From contig NZ_VRUR01000001.1 in the NCBI RefSeq assembly GCF_008040165.1, positions 1,383,349 to 1,447,348 on the forward strand: 64,000 nucleotides of DNA, read 5' to 3'. This document shows, one piece after another, positions 26,261 through 34,251 of the stretch. This DNA comes from Flagellimonas hymeniacidonis (GTDB lineage Bacteria > Bacteroidota > Bacteroidia > Flavobacteriales > Flavobacteriaceae). Each line of letters begins with the position of its first letter. The stretch's first letter is position 1. Under the pieces are notes generated by a model that saw only the letters and a program-made list of their open reading frames with translations, did no database searches and was not told the origin of the DNA. A program made the translations under genes and the position numbers.

Positions 26261-27034
26261 ATGACTTGGAATTTTAGCGACATGAAATTTGCCAATAATT
26301 TTTACATATTAAATTCAAGGATAGCCACCCATGTGCTTTTTTGGGTTGTGTATTACCTCTTATTTGGATTTATATGGGCAGGCAAAGAAGGCTATTTGGC
26401 TTCTTATTATTTAGAATTTATTCTGCTGCCTGTTCGGATTCTTGCGGTTTACGTCACTATTTATTTTCTGTTGCCCCGTTTTTTGTTGAAACGAAAATTC
26501 AGAAACTTTTTTCTGGGGTATGGTATTACACTCTTGCTAGGTGGAATTTTACAGCGTGTATTTATACATCTCTTTTATGAAGAGTTGCTATTAAACGATT
26601 CTAGTGCGGGCTTGTTTAGTATCATGATGTTGGTAAGAGCGATTATATTAATCAATACTACAGTGCTGTTGATTCTAGGAATGAAATTATTTCAGCTTTG
26701 GTCTATTGAACATGATAAAAACAAAACGCTGGAAAGCGATATTTTGGAAATACGATCCAATCGCAAAACACATCGCGTTGTCATTGACAACATTTTATTT
26801 GTGGAAGGATTGGGAAATTATGTCACCTTTCATCTGGCCGACAAAACAAAAATTACCAGCTATGGAAGTATAAAAAATACGCTAGAGCAGTTGCCAGAAA
26901 ATTTTAGAAGGGTGCACAAATCCTATATTGTAAATAAAGGACATATAAAATCTTATGATACCATATCTATTGATATTCAGGATACCTCTATCCCAAGGGG
27001 AAAAAGTATTCCAGATGAGGTGCTCTTACAATAA
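26261..27034 (+). CDS. Membrane-bound LytTR-domain transcription regulator
   Basis: About 257-aa protein with four hydrophobic segments in the N-terminal half (about 24-45, 58-82, 90-112, 123-150 from the upstream GTG numbering) and a C-terminal LytTR DNA-binding domain (about 165-255): NRKTHRVVIDNILFVEGLGNYVTFH, then SYGSIKNTLEQLPENFRRVHKSYIVNKGHI. The membrane part resembles LytS-type sensor kinases, but the kinase modules are absent, so sensor and DNA-binding output seem joined directly. The start is uncertain: GTG 26249, ATG 26261 and ATG 26282 are all in frame. It ends 2 bp from the convergent gpsA. Confidence 0.83.
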   Translation: MTWNFSDMKFANNFYILNSRIATHVLFWVVYYLLFGFIWAGKEGYLASYYLEFILLPVRILAVYVTIYFLLPRFLLKRKFRNFFLGYGITLLLGGILQRVFIHLFYEELLLNDSSAGLFSIMMLVRAIILINTTVLLILGMKLFQLWSIEHDKNKTLESDILEIRSNRKTHRVVIDNILFVEGLGNYVTFHLADKTKITSYGSIKNTLEQLPENFRRVHKSYIVNKGHIKSYDTISIDIQDTSIPRGKSIPDEVLLQ

Positions 27035-27036
27035 AA

Positions 27037-28038
27037 TCAATCTAATTTTTCGGTAAGCTTTTTAAAAACCTTTTTCGGGTTTTTGTCGCAATAGAGAACT
27101 TGAAACACTGCATTTATTATAGGTGTCTTAGATTTTTTTTCCCGCTTTTCACTTAGCAGATGGGCGCTTTTGGTAGCATAATATCCTTCCGCAACCATAT
27201 TCATCTCCATCATGGCACTTTTTACGGTATACCCTTTGCCAATCATATTGCCAAACATGCGATTTCGGCTAAAGGTGGAATACCCAGTAACCAGCAAATC
27301 TCCTAAATAAGCAGAGTTGTTAATATTACGTTTCATTTTATACACACTGTCTATAAAGCGTTTCATTTCCCTTATGGCATTGCTCATCAATACACTTTGG
27401 AAATTATCACCATACCCCAGTCCATGTGCAATACCAGCAGCAATGGCATAAATGTTCTTGAGCATTGCCGCATATTCCGTTCCAATAATATCATCTGAAA
27501 TTTTTGTTCGGATGTAATGGCTTTTAAAATGTTTAGCCACCAATTCCGCTTTAGCGGCATCTGCGCAAGCAATGGTAAGATAAGACAAGCGCTCCAATGC
27601 AACTTCCTCGGCATGACATGGCCCAGTAACCACCCCAATATTTTTGAATGGAATATTATAATGCTCATGAAAATGTTCTCCAACAATTAATCCGCTTTCA
27701 GGAACAATTCCCTTAATGGCCGAAAAAACTATTTTATGGCTAATGGGAGCATCAAGTTTTTTGAGTTCACTTTCTAAAAAAGCTGAAGGAATGGCAAAAA
27801 TGAGAATGTCCGATGCTTCAATAATTTGATTAATATCCGCAGTCAATTCAAGTTTAGAAGTATCAAACTCAACCGAACTAATATAATTGGGGTTGTGCCT
27901 TTCTTTTTTTAAATGCGCAATTGCAGATTCACTTCGCATATACCAAGCAACAGTATCCAGGTTTTCAGAAAGCATTTTCACAATAGCAGTTCCCCAACTA
28001 CCGCCTCCCAATACTCCAATCCGCAAGTTGTCTTCCAT
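27037..28038 (-). CDS. gpsA: NAD(P)-dependent glycerol-3-phosphate dehydrogenase
   Basis: Cytosolic enzyme that reduces dihydroxyacetone phosphate to sn-glycerol-3-phosphate for phospholipid synthesis. N-terminal dinucleotide motif GVLGGGSWGTA (from ATG 28038: about residues 7-17), GPCHAEEVA (substrate region) and catalytic lysine segment AAMLKNIYAIAAGIAHGLGYGDN are present. Length 333 aa is typical. I start at ATG 28038, two codons inside the first possible (TTG) start. An exact minus-strand TAGTTTTG promoter box lies 18 nt upstream. Confidence 0.95.
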   Translation of the reverse strand: MEDNLRIGVLGGGSWGTAIVKMLSENLDTVAWYMRSESAIAHLKKERHNPNYISSVEFDTSKLELTADINQIIEASDILIFAIPSAFLESELKKLDAPISHKIVFSAIKGIVPESGLIVGEHFHEHYNIPFKNIGVVTGPCHAEEVALERLSYLTIACADAAKAELVAKHFKSHYIRTKISDDIIGTEYAAMLKNIYAIAAGIAHGLGYGDNFQSVLMSNAIREMKRFIDSVYKMKRNINNSAYLGDLLVTGYSTFSRNRMFGNMIGKGYTVKSAMMEMNMVAEGYYATKSAHLLSEKREKKSKTPIINAVFQVLYCDKNPKKVFKKLTEKLD

Positions 28039-28055
28039 AAACAAGATTTAGATGG

Positions 28056-28063
28056 CAAAACTA
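28056..28063 (-). promoter_or_regulatory. -7 box upstream of gpsA
   Basis: TAGTTTTG on the minus strand, an exact TAnnTTTG match, ends 17 nt before the gpsA ATG. Confidence 0.5.
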
Positions 28064-28162
28064 AACAATCCAGCAATTACAATATTAATAGCTGATTATC
28101 AAATAGTTACACTTTTTGGCATGGTGCTTGGTTTATTCTTGATGAATCAAAAAGCCAGGAAT

Positions 28163-29086
28163 ATGAAAATTGGAAAACTACTACTCGGAATTATAAGCAT
28201 AGGTCTTTTGGCCAGTTCTTGCTATACAGAAGTTGTATTTGAGGATGACTTTATAGAACAATCACCAATAAATACAGCCTTGGTATTGGAATCATACGAT
28301 TTATGGTATGTCGATATCAATGCAACAAAAGGAAATGGTGAAGTCCCTTTTTTACAAAGAGCATTTACAATTTCTTTTGATAGGGGAATTATTTATGCCA
28401 ATAACAATATTGTTGGTATAGGCAAAACAGGAAATGGATTGGGAATAGATGTAGGTTCTTATGGAACGTTGAATGGAGTTGTTGATATAAACCATGATAT
28501 TGATGGAGATTGGTTATTGGATGTTTTTGCGGTAAACAACAGTACTTTGGAATTATATGATTCACGTTCAAATACCTCCTACATCATAAAAGGATATCAG
28601 CGAAACAATTTTGATTATGACATGGTCTTCTATGACAATATTGACTATTTCTTACAGGAATATGAGGCGTGGGAGAAAATCTATACAAGTGAGCTTGGGG
28701 CCATAAACGAATTTGATGATGAGAACTATCTTCAGTTTTTGTCAAGCGCTAATGGTGCCTTTTTTAGATCATCTGTGGATGGTAGTGGGACACCGATTGT
28801 GAATCTACAATGGGACTATGAAGGAGATTACGAAGTTTTTGATGTGGCGAATGATACTACACTTAAAACTTTAACACTGGATTATGACTTCTTGGGCAAT
28901 GATTATTTTGAGCTGTACGTTATTGATGATAGTACTATTGAATTGTATCATGTGGCAAGTGAGACGGTATATGAGTTTACAGGAAGAGGGTACAAACAAT
29001 ATTTAAAGTCAGGTAAGAGTACTGATAAAAAGCGTTCAAAAGTTAAAAATTCCATAATGTCTGTTACTCGGCAAAGAAAAATGTAA
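28163..29086 (+). CDS. Lipoprotein with internal duplication, function unknown
   Basis: 307-aa exported lipoprotein: MKIGKLLLGIISIGLL then ASSCYTE, cysteine at about residue 20. The frame is open 37 codons upstream, but only the ATG at 28163 gives a proper signal peptide. The mature protein is acidic and aromatic-rich and seems to contain two copies of a roughly 100-residue unit: NNSTLELYDSRSNTSYIIKGY near the middle corresponds to DDSTIELYHVASETVYEFTG near the end, and both copies contain a WxxD-type strand before it. This suggests two beta-barrel (lipocalin-like) modules. I recognise no named family. The last 25 residues are basic and serine-rich. Confidence 0.68.
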   Translation: MKIGKLLLGIISIGLLASSCYTEVVFEDDFIEQSPINTALVLESYDLWYVDINATKGNGEVPFLQRAFTISFDRGIIYANNNIVGIGKTGNGLGIDVGSYGTLNGVVDINHDIDGDWLLDVFAVNNSTLELYDSRSNTSYIIKGYQRNNFDYDMVFYDNIDYFLQEYEAWEKIYTSELGAINEFDDENYLQFLSSANGAFFRSSVDGSGTPIVNLQWDYEGDYEVFDVANDTTLKTLTLDYDFLGNDYFELYVIDDSTIELYHVASETVYEFTGRGYKQYLKSGKSTDKKRSKVKNSIMSVTRQRKM

Positions 29087-29147
29087 GGAAAAAATATAGT
29101 GTTCGACTACTTAGACAAGTTTTTTGGTTGGTTATTTAGTTAAAAAT

Positions 29148-29182
29148 CGCCTCAAGCATTTCACGCTTGGGGCGTTTTTTTT
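29148..29182 (+). terminator. Rho-independent terminator
   Basis: A 10-bp stem CGCCTCAAGC/GCTTGGGGCG (one wobble pair; 29148-29157 with 29165-29174), 7-nt loop and eight T. It ends the lipoprotein gene's transcript; the AraC gene converges from the other side. Confidence 0.85.
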
Positions 29183-29210
29183 GAAGAAGTAAAAAGTAAC
29201 AGACCAATAC

Positions 29211-30074
29211 TTACTTTTTCATCTTCAAATTAACTTGATACTGCCTTTTAAATTCCGAAGGGTTTTCTCCGCTTATTTTTTTAAACGTACGGTTAAAATA
29301 AGAAAGACTTTCAAATCCACATTCGTAGCAAGTCTCCCCCACATTTTTACCCATCAACAATAATCGCTTGGCCTGACTTATTCTATACTGATTAAGAAAA
29401 CTGGTAAAGGTATTTCCGGTGGTCTTTTTAAAATATCTACAAAAAGCTTCTTTACTAAGATTACATAGTTGGGCAACTTCAAAAACTTCTATTCTCCGCT
29501 GATAACTCCTATCCACAAACTCATGGATATTTCTCAACCGATCTTGTTCTTTTTTCCGATACCTGTTTACAAAAGGATAATCATGGAGTAGAAAAAACTC
29601 ATTGCTGTTGGCAAGCTCCTTCAATATTTGAATAGATTCCATGAAAAGATCAAATGCAGAAAGTAGATGTAATTCTTTCAGCCTTTTCCCAATATGCTTT
29701 TTTGTCTCACCTGTAAATACAATACCATGTTTCGATTTTTCAAATAAAGTATCTATTAATGAAAACTCAGGAATGTCAGCTAACATTTGTTCTTTAAATG
29801 ATGGTTTAATATGAAGCACATCCTTGATGTAATCAGTTTTGACACCATAATCGAAATTCAGGTGGGGAATGTTGGAGCCAATAAAGACAAGATCGCTATC
29901 TTCAAAGTTGGATATACTGTTGCCAACATGCCTGGTTGCACTTGCACCTTCTATATAAACCAATTCATATTCTGGATGAAAATGCCAGTAGAAAAGATGG
30001 TTCAGTCTAGGCAGATGCAAAAGCCTAAACGGGCTTTTGGTATTTGGCGCTATGGTCTCTAATTGAATCTTCAA
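29211..30074 (-). CDS. AraC-family transcriptional regulator
   Basis: 287-aa regulator with an N-terminal cupin-like sensing domain (about 10-110; the HFHPEYELVYIEG motif) and a C-terminal AraC-type double helix-turn-helix (about 190-283): VFEVAQLCNLSKEAFCRYFKK and then ETCYECGFESLSYFNRTFKK with the ISGENPSEFKRQYQ tail. Cupin-AraC proteins usually activate genes for carbohydrate or small-solute catabolism on binding the inducer. It diverges from the PhyH dioxygenase gene with 146 bp between the starts; I infer that it controls that 30221-34142 cluster. Confidence 0.92.
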   Translation of the reverse strand: MKIQLETIAPNTKSPFRLLHLPRLNHLFYWHFHPEYELVYIEGASATRHVGNSISNFEDSDLVFIGSNIPHLNFDYGVKTDYIKDVLHIKPSFKEQMLADIPEFSLIDTLFEKSKHGIVFTGETKKHIGKRLKELHLLSAFDLFMESIQILKELANSNEFFLLHDYPFVNRYRKKEQDRLRNIHEFVDRSYQRRIEVFEVAQLCNLSKEAFCRYFKKTTGNTFTSFLNQYRISQAKRLLLMGKNVGETCYECGFESLSYFNRTFKKISGENPSEFKRQYQVNLKMKK

Positions 30075-30220
30075 TTTTCACTAAAATATCATATAATATA
30101 TATAATTGTAAATTAAAAGTCAATATAGTTCAAATTTTCATCAATATTAAGGTGGAGAACTGTTTGTAATGCCTCTAGTTTTATTCCATAGAATTTTAGT
30201 AAGTAGATAATAGTATTAAT

Positions 30221-31192
30221 ATGGAGAAAGATGTAAAATTGGAAATGGCCAATAAGGGACATGAAGAAATTCCCGGCAATCCATCCACGGCAACAAGCAG
30301 TAGTCAAAAATTAAACGATAGGTCCAATGGAAAACCACTAAGGGTACTTTCAGAAAAGGATTGGGAATTTTGGATACATAATGGGTACATTGTTATAAAG
30401 AATGCCATTCCCATTGAACAGGCCAAAGCTACGGCAGATTTTTTATGGGAGTTTGATGAGAAAGATCCAAAGGATTCCAAAACATGGTATGCACCACCAC
30501 GTGCAGAAATGAAAATGAAAGAACTGACAGGAACCGGAATGGTTGAGGTGTATAACCATCAACATTTATGGAACAATAGGCAAATGCCAAGAGTATATAA
30601 TGCCTTTGTGGATGTTTGGGGGACAGAGAAATTATGGGTCACCATTGATCGGGCCAATCTAAATTTCCCATTACAACCAGGCGTGGAAAAAAAAGGATTT
30701 ATCCATTGGGATTATGACCCCGAGACTCGGCCACAAAACGTGCAAGGGGTATTGGCTTTGGCAGATCAAACAGATGAAAATATGGGAGGCTTTCAATGCA
30801 TACCATGGCTTTATCGCAATTACGATACCTGGAAGCTGACCCAGCCAGAGGATAGAGACCATTTTCAACCAAGTCTAGAGGGGTTAGAAGATAAAATTGT
30901 AAAGGTGAAAATGGAAGCCGGTGATTTATTAATTTTTAATAGCACCGAGCCCCATGGTATTAGACCCAACAAATCTGGCAACAAAGTGCGAATTGCCCAA
31001 TACATTTCCATGATGCCTGCCGAAGAAAATAATGAAGCATTACGGCAATGGCGAATCAATTCCTGGAAGAATCGAATTGCCCCAGAAGGATATGCATTTC
31101 CTGGTGATCCTAGAAATTGGGAACGTGATAAATATGATACGGCAAACCTCACTGATCTAGGTGAAAAATTATTAGGTTTGAAGAATTGGTAA
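30221..31192 (+). CDS. PhyH-family Fe(II)/2-oxoglutarate dioxygenase
   Basis: 323-aa oxygenase of the phytanoyl-CoA dioxygenase family, using O2 and 2-oxoglutarate to hydroxylate a small substrate. Iron ligands can be placed: H162 and D164 in FIHWDYD and the distal H245 in STEPHGIRPN; R257 in NKVRIAQY would hold 2-oxoglutarate. The 40-residue N-terminal segment is polar and of no known type. First gene of a probable four-gene unit with a Na+ symporter (35 bp downstream), an SDR and a Dabb lipoprotein, opposite an AraC regulator. The substrate is unknown; known PhyH enzymes act on acyl-CoA, ectoine and amino acids, none of which is specifically indicated. Confidence 0.87.
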   Translation: MEKDVKLEMANKGHEEIPGNPSTATSSSQKLNDRSNGKPLRVLSEKDWEFWIHNGYIVIKNAIPIEQAKATADFLWEFDEKDPKDSKTWYAPPRAEMKMKELTGTGMVEVYNHQHLWNNRQMPRVYNAFVDVWGTEKLWVTIDRANLNFPLQPGVEKKGFIHWDYDPETRPQNVQGVLALADQTDENMGGFQCIPWLYRNYDTWKLTQPEDRDHFQPSLEGLEDKIVKVKMEAGDLLIFNSTEPHGIRPNKSGNKVRIAQYISMMPAEENNEALRQWRINSWKNRIAPEGYAFPGDPRNWERDKYDTANLTDLGEKLLGLKNW

Positions 31193-31227
31193 CGTACGTA
31201 TCATTAAAATAACCAAACGTTAAATTT

Positions 31228-32904
31228 ATGACCACCACAATGAGTTTTTGGGATGTGGGTATCATCCTATTTTATTTTGCCGTTATACTTTGGATTGCGA
31301 AGTGGGCATCAAAAGGTAATAAAGAAGGAAGTGCGGCAGATTATTTTCTTGCAGGTAAAAATCAAGGATGGTTAGTGGTCGGAGCTTCTTTGTTTGCTTC
31401 AAATATTGGCTCCGAAATCATTTTAGGGGTTTCTGGAGCTGGTGCTAGGGCAAACATGCCAATGGCTAATTTCGAAATAATTGCCTCCTTGGTTCTAATA
31501 TTATTGGGGTGGGTATTTGTCCCATTTTATTTGAGAACAGGGGTTTACACCATGCCTGAGTTTTTAGAGAAAAGGTATTCAAAAGCATGTCGAAACTATC
31601 TTTCAGTAGTCTCCATATTAGCGTATGTAATTACAAAGATTTCCCTTATTATTTTTGCCGGAGCCTTGGTTTTTGAAACCATTGGTGTTCCATTTTGGAC
31701 AGGCGCCATTATTACCGTTATTGCCACGGGCTTTTATACGGTATTGGGGGGATTGAAAGCAGTTATTTATACCGACATGGTGCAGGCTGTTATTTTATTG
31801 GTGGGAACCATTGCGGTGACAGTATTTGGAATATATCAATTAGGGGGTTGGGATGGATTGATTAATACGTTGGAAGTTGCTGCTCAAACTCCCGGCAATC
31901 CACCAGCAGAACGTTTCTTTAATCTATGGAGACCAATGTCCGATACGGAATATCCTTGGACAGGAATGCTTTTTGGAGCACCAATTTTAGGGGTTTGGTA
32001 TTGGTGTACAGATCAATATATCGTTCAAAGAACCCTGTCTGCAAAAGATGTATCTAATGCCCGAAAAGGAGCACTTTTTGCTGGTTACTTAAAACTATTG
32101 CCAGTGTTTATCTTCTTTATTCCAGGTGTAATTGCTTACGCGTTATTGCAAAAAGGTGAAATAAATTTTGTCTTACAAAATGCGGATCAAGCGTTGCCCA
32201 CTATGATTAACAACTTTCTACCCATAGGGTTGAAAGGCCTGGCCATTGCCGGACTCTTGGCAGCGCTGATGAGTTCATTGTCTTCTGCCTTTAATTCAAG
32301 TTCAACATTGTTGACCATTGATTTCTACAAACAATACAGACCTAAAGCTTCGGATAAAAACTTAGTCCGATTTGGGCAGCTAGCTACCATTGTTCTGGTC
32401 ATTGTAAGCTTGGGCTGGATTCCCTTTATGCGAAGTCTTATGGGGGGAGGAATTTTTCATTATTTGCAGAGTGTTCAAGCTTATATATCGCCACCTATTG
32501 CAGCAGTATTTTTATTCGGACTATTTTATAAATGGATAAATGCCAAAGGAGCAATAGTGGCGCTTTGGTCTGGTTTCATCTTGGGAATCCTTCGTTTGGT
32601 TACAGAATTCATGGCTAATGAAGGTGTTTTAATGGTAGAGAAAGGAACGCTATTGTCCTATTTTTTAGAAGTTAACTTTCTGCATTTTGCTTTGGTTCTT
32701 TTTCTTTTTTGTGCTGTAGTTCTTGCAGGAGTGAGCCGATTTGGGAATCCGAAGTCAGATGAGGAATTAGCCTTGGTAACCTTCCAGAAGTCCAATAATA
32801 GTGGCAAGTTCAAATGGTCGAAAGATGCTACATTGACGGTATTGCTTGTGGTTTTTGTTTTTGTTTTATGGGCATTGTTCAGCCCCTTAGGATTAGCAGG
32901 TTAA
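31228..32904 (+). CDS. Sodium:solute symporter (SSS family)
   Basis: 558-aa integral membrane transporter of the SSS/SGLT family with about 14 hydrophobic segments. Family signatures: YFLAGKNQGWLVVGASLFASNIGSE near the N-terminus (first Na+/substrate helices) and GLAIAGLLAALMSSLSSAFNSSSTL (about 338-362), the sodium-site serine/threonine helix. It resembles the SGLT-type (sugar or inositol) branch more than the proline or pantothenate branch. It would import the substrate of the neighbouring oxygenase and SDR. The SDR start is 1 bp after its stop. Confidence 0.92.
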   Translation: MTTTMSFWDVGIILFYFAVILWIAKWASKGNKEGSAADYFLAGKNQGWLVVGASLFASNIGSEIILGVSGAGARANMPMANFEIIASLVLILLGWVFVPFYLRTGVYTMPEFLEKRYSKACRNYLSVVSILAYVITKISLIIFAGALVFETIGVPFWTGAIITVIATGFYTVLGGLKAVIYTDMVQAVILLVGTIAVTVFGIYQLGGWDGLINTLEVAAQTPGNPPAERFFNLWRPMSDTEYPWTGMLFGAPILGVWYWCTDQYIVQRTLSAKDVSNARKGALFAGYLKLLPVFIFFIPGVIAYALLQKGEINFVLQNADQALPTMINNFLPIGLKGLAIAGLLAALMSSLSSAFNSSSTLLTIDFYKQYRPKASDKNLVRFGQLATIVLVIVSLGWIPFMRSLMGGGIFHYLQSVQAYISPPIAAVFLFGLFYKWINAKGAIVALWSGFILGILRLVTEFMANEGVLMVEKGTLLSYFLEVNFLHFALVLFLFCAVVLAGVSRFGNPKSDEELALVTFQKSNNSGKFKWSKDATLTVLLVVFVFVLWALFSPLGLAG

Positions 32905-32905
32905 T

Positions 32906-33700
32906 ATGGATTTAAAATTAAAAGACAAAACAGTATTCATTACCGGTTCTACTGCTGGAATAGGTTTTGCAACGGCCAAAGCCCTTTTAAATGAAGGGGC
33001 GAAAGTAATTGTGAACGGGCGTACAAATCAATCCATTGATAGCGCGCTATCCAAATTGAAACAAGACTTTCCTTCGGGGGATGTTTCTGGTTTTGCTGCC
33101 GATTTTGGAGACCTGGAAAGTGCTAAACTGTTATGCGCGACATTGCCAGAGTTAGATATTTTAATCAATAATGTTGGTATCTATAAGGCAGCCCCTTTTT
33201 TTGAAATGGAGGATAGTTCATGGTACCAACAGTTTGAGAACAATGTAATGAGTGGTGTACGTTTGTCAAGACACTTTTTACCAAAGATGTTGAAAAAGAA
33301 CTGGGGACGAATTTTATTCATTTCAAGTGAATGTGCGGAATTGGTTCCGCCCGATTTATTAGCGTACAGCATGACAAAAACTGCAATGGTGGCTATTGCC
33401 AAAGGGCTTGCACAGCTGACCAAGGCAAGTGGGGTAACAGTGAACTCCATTTTACCTGGTTCAACCCTTTCTGAAGGCGCAGAACAGTTTTTAAAAGATG
33501 AAGCCGCCAAATCAGGTAAAACCAAAGAAACTGTTGAAGCGGATTTTTTTAAAGAAGTAAGAACCTCGTCACTTTTACAGCGCTTCGCGACCGTAGATGA
33601 AGTGGCCTCAACTATAGCCTATTACTGTAGTCCTCTGGCTTCGGCCACAAATGGATCGGCCCTTAAGGTTGAAGGAGGAAGTACAGGAGGATTAATTTAA
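32906..33700 (+). CDS. Short-chain dehydrogenase/reductase
   Basis: 264-aa classical SDR. Cofactor motif TGSTAGIG (13-20), NNVG (substituting for NNAG, about 87-90), catalytic Ser in FISSECAE, and Tyr/Lys in LLAYSMTKTAMVA. The C-terminal segment VASTIAYYCSPLASATNGSALKVEGGSTGG is the normal SDR end. Residues NGRT after the second strand suggest NADP(H). It is 1 bp downstream of the symporter gene and therefore in the same transcript. It would oxidise or reduce an alcohol/keto group of the imported or hydroxylated compound; the substrate is not identifiable. Confidence 0.9.
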   Translation: MDLKLKDKTVFITGSTAGIGFATAKALLNEGAKVIVNGRTNQSIDSALSKLKQDFPSGDVSGFAADFGDLESAKLLCATLPELDILINNVGIYKAAPFFEMEDSSWYQQFENNVMSGVRLSRHFLPKMLKKNWGRILFISSECAELVPPDLLAYSMTKTAMVAIAKGLAQLTKASGVTVNSILPGSTLSEGAEQFLKDEAAKSGKTKETVEADFFKEVRTSSLLQRFATVDEVASTIAYYCSPLASATNGSALKVEGGSTGGLI

Positions 33701-33728
33701 AATAATTAGTAACAAATATATAGTACAG

Positions 33729-34142
33729 ATGAAGAACTTAAAGGTGATTATGATTATGGTGCTTTGCAATATGTTGTTAAACGCATGTGCAGAGAAAACT
33801 GAAAAAGAATTAAAAGAAGAACCTATGAAAGAAGAGAAATTATTAAGGCATGTCGTAATTTTTAAGTTCAACGATGACACTAGCGATGCACAAGTTGAAA
33901 AACTGAATAAAAGCTTTAGTGAACTGCCCAATCATATTTCAATTATTCAAGATTTTGAATGGGGTCTAAATGATAGTCCAGAAGATTTTCACCAAGGATT
34001 TACCCATTGCTATATGTTAACATTTAAGTCTGAGCAGGATAGGGATAGTATTTATACACCCCACCCAAAACATCAAGAGTTTGTCGCTAGCCTTGGACCA
34101 TATGTAGAAAAAGTCTTTGTTGTTGATTATTGGGCAAATTAA
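33729..34142 (+). CDS. Dabb (stress-responsive A/B barrel) lipoprotein
   Basis: 137-aa exported lipoprotein: a hydrophobic N-terminus ending in NMLLNACAEK (Cys20), a charged linker rich in E and K, and a Dabb domain (about 37-135): LLRHVVIFKFNDDTSDAQVEKLNKSF, FEWGLNDSPEDFHQGFTHCYMLTF and HPKHQEFVASLGPYVEKVFVVDYW. Dabb domains form dimeric alpha+beta barrels; members include stress proteins and some lyases. Placed last in the oxygenase-symporter-SDR cluster, 28 bp after the SDR. A soluble domain made into a periplasmic lipoprotein suggests that it meets the substrate outside the cytoplasm. Confidence 0.85.
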   Translation: MKNLKVIMIMVLCNMLLNACAEKTEKELKEEPMKEEKLLRHVVIFKFNDDTSDAQVEKLNKSFSELPNHISIIQDFEWGLNDSPEDFHQGFTHCYMLTFKSEQDRDSIYTPHPKHQEFVASLGPYVEKVFVVDYWAN

Positions 34143-34164
34143 TTAGGATTGAATTCTGAATTCC

Positions 34165-34186
34165 GCAATTATTTGGGAATAATTGC
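34165..34186. repeat. Perfect inverted repeat between Dabb gene and sulP
   Basis: GCAATTATT/AATAATTGC, 9-bp arms with a 4-nt TGGG spacer. There is no T tract, so it is a weak candidate for a terminator; it could also be a protein-binding site 40 bp upstream of the sulP -7 box. Confidence 0.4.
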
Positions 34187-34226
34187 AAAATGCAGGTAAT
34201 AAAGGTTTTTCTAGATTAGAATGACT

Positions 34227-34234
34227 TAATTTTG
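34227..34234 (+). promoter_or_regulatory. -7 box upstream of sulP
   Basis: TAATTTTG, an exact TAnnTTTG match, 17 nt before the ATG at 34252. A T-rich tract at 34206-34210 is about 16 bases upstream; no clean -33 TTG is seen. Confidence 0.5.
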
Positions 34235-34251
34235 CCCGCTTAAATTACAGG

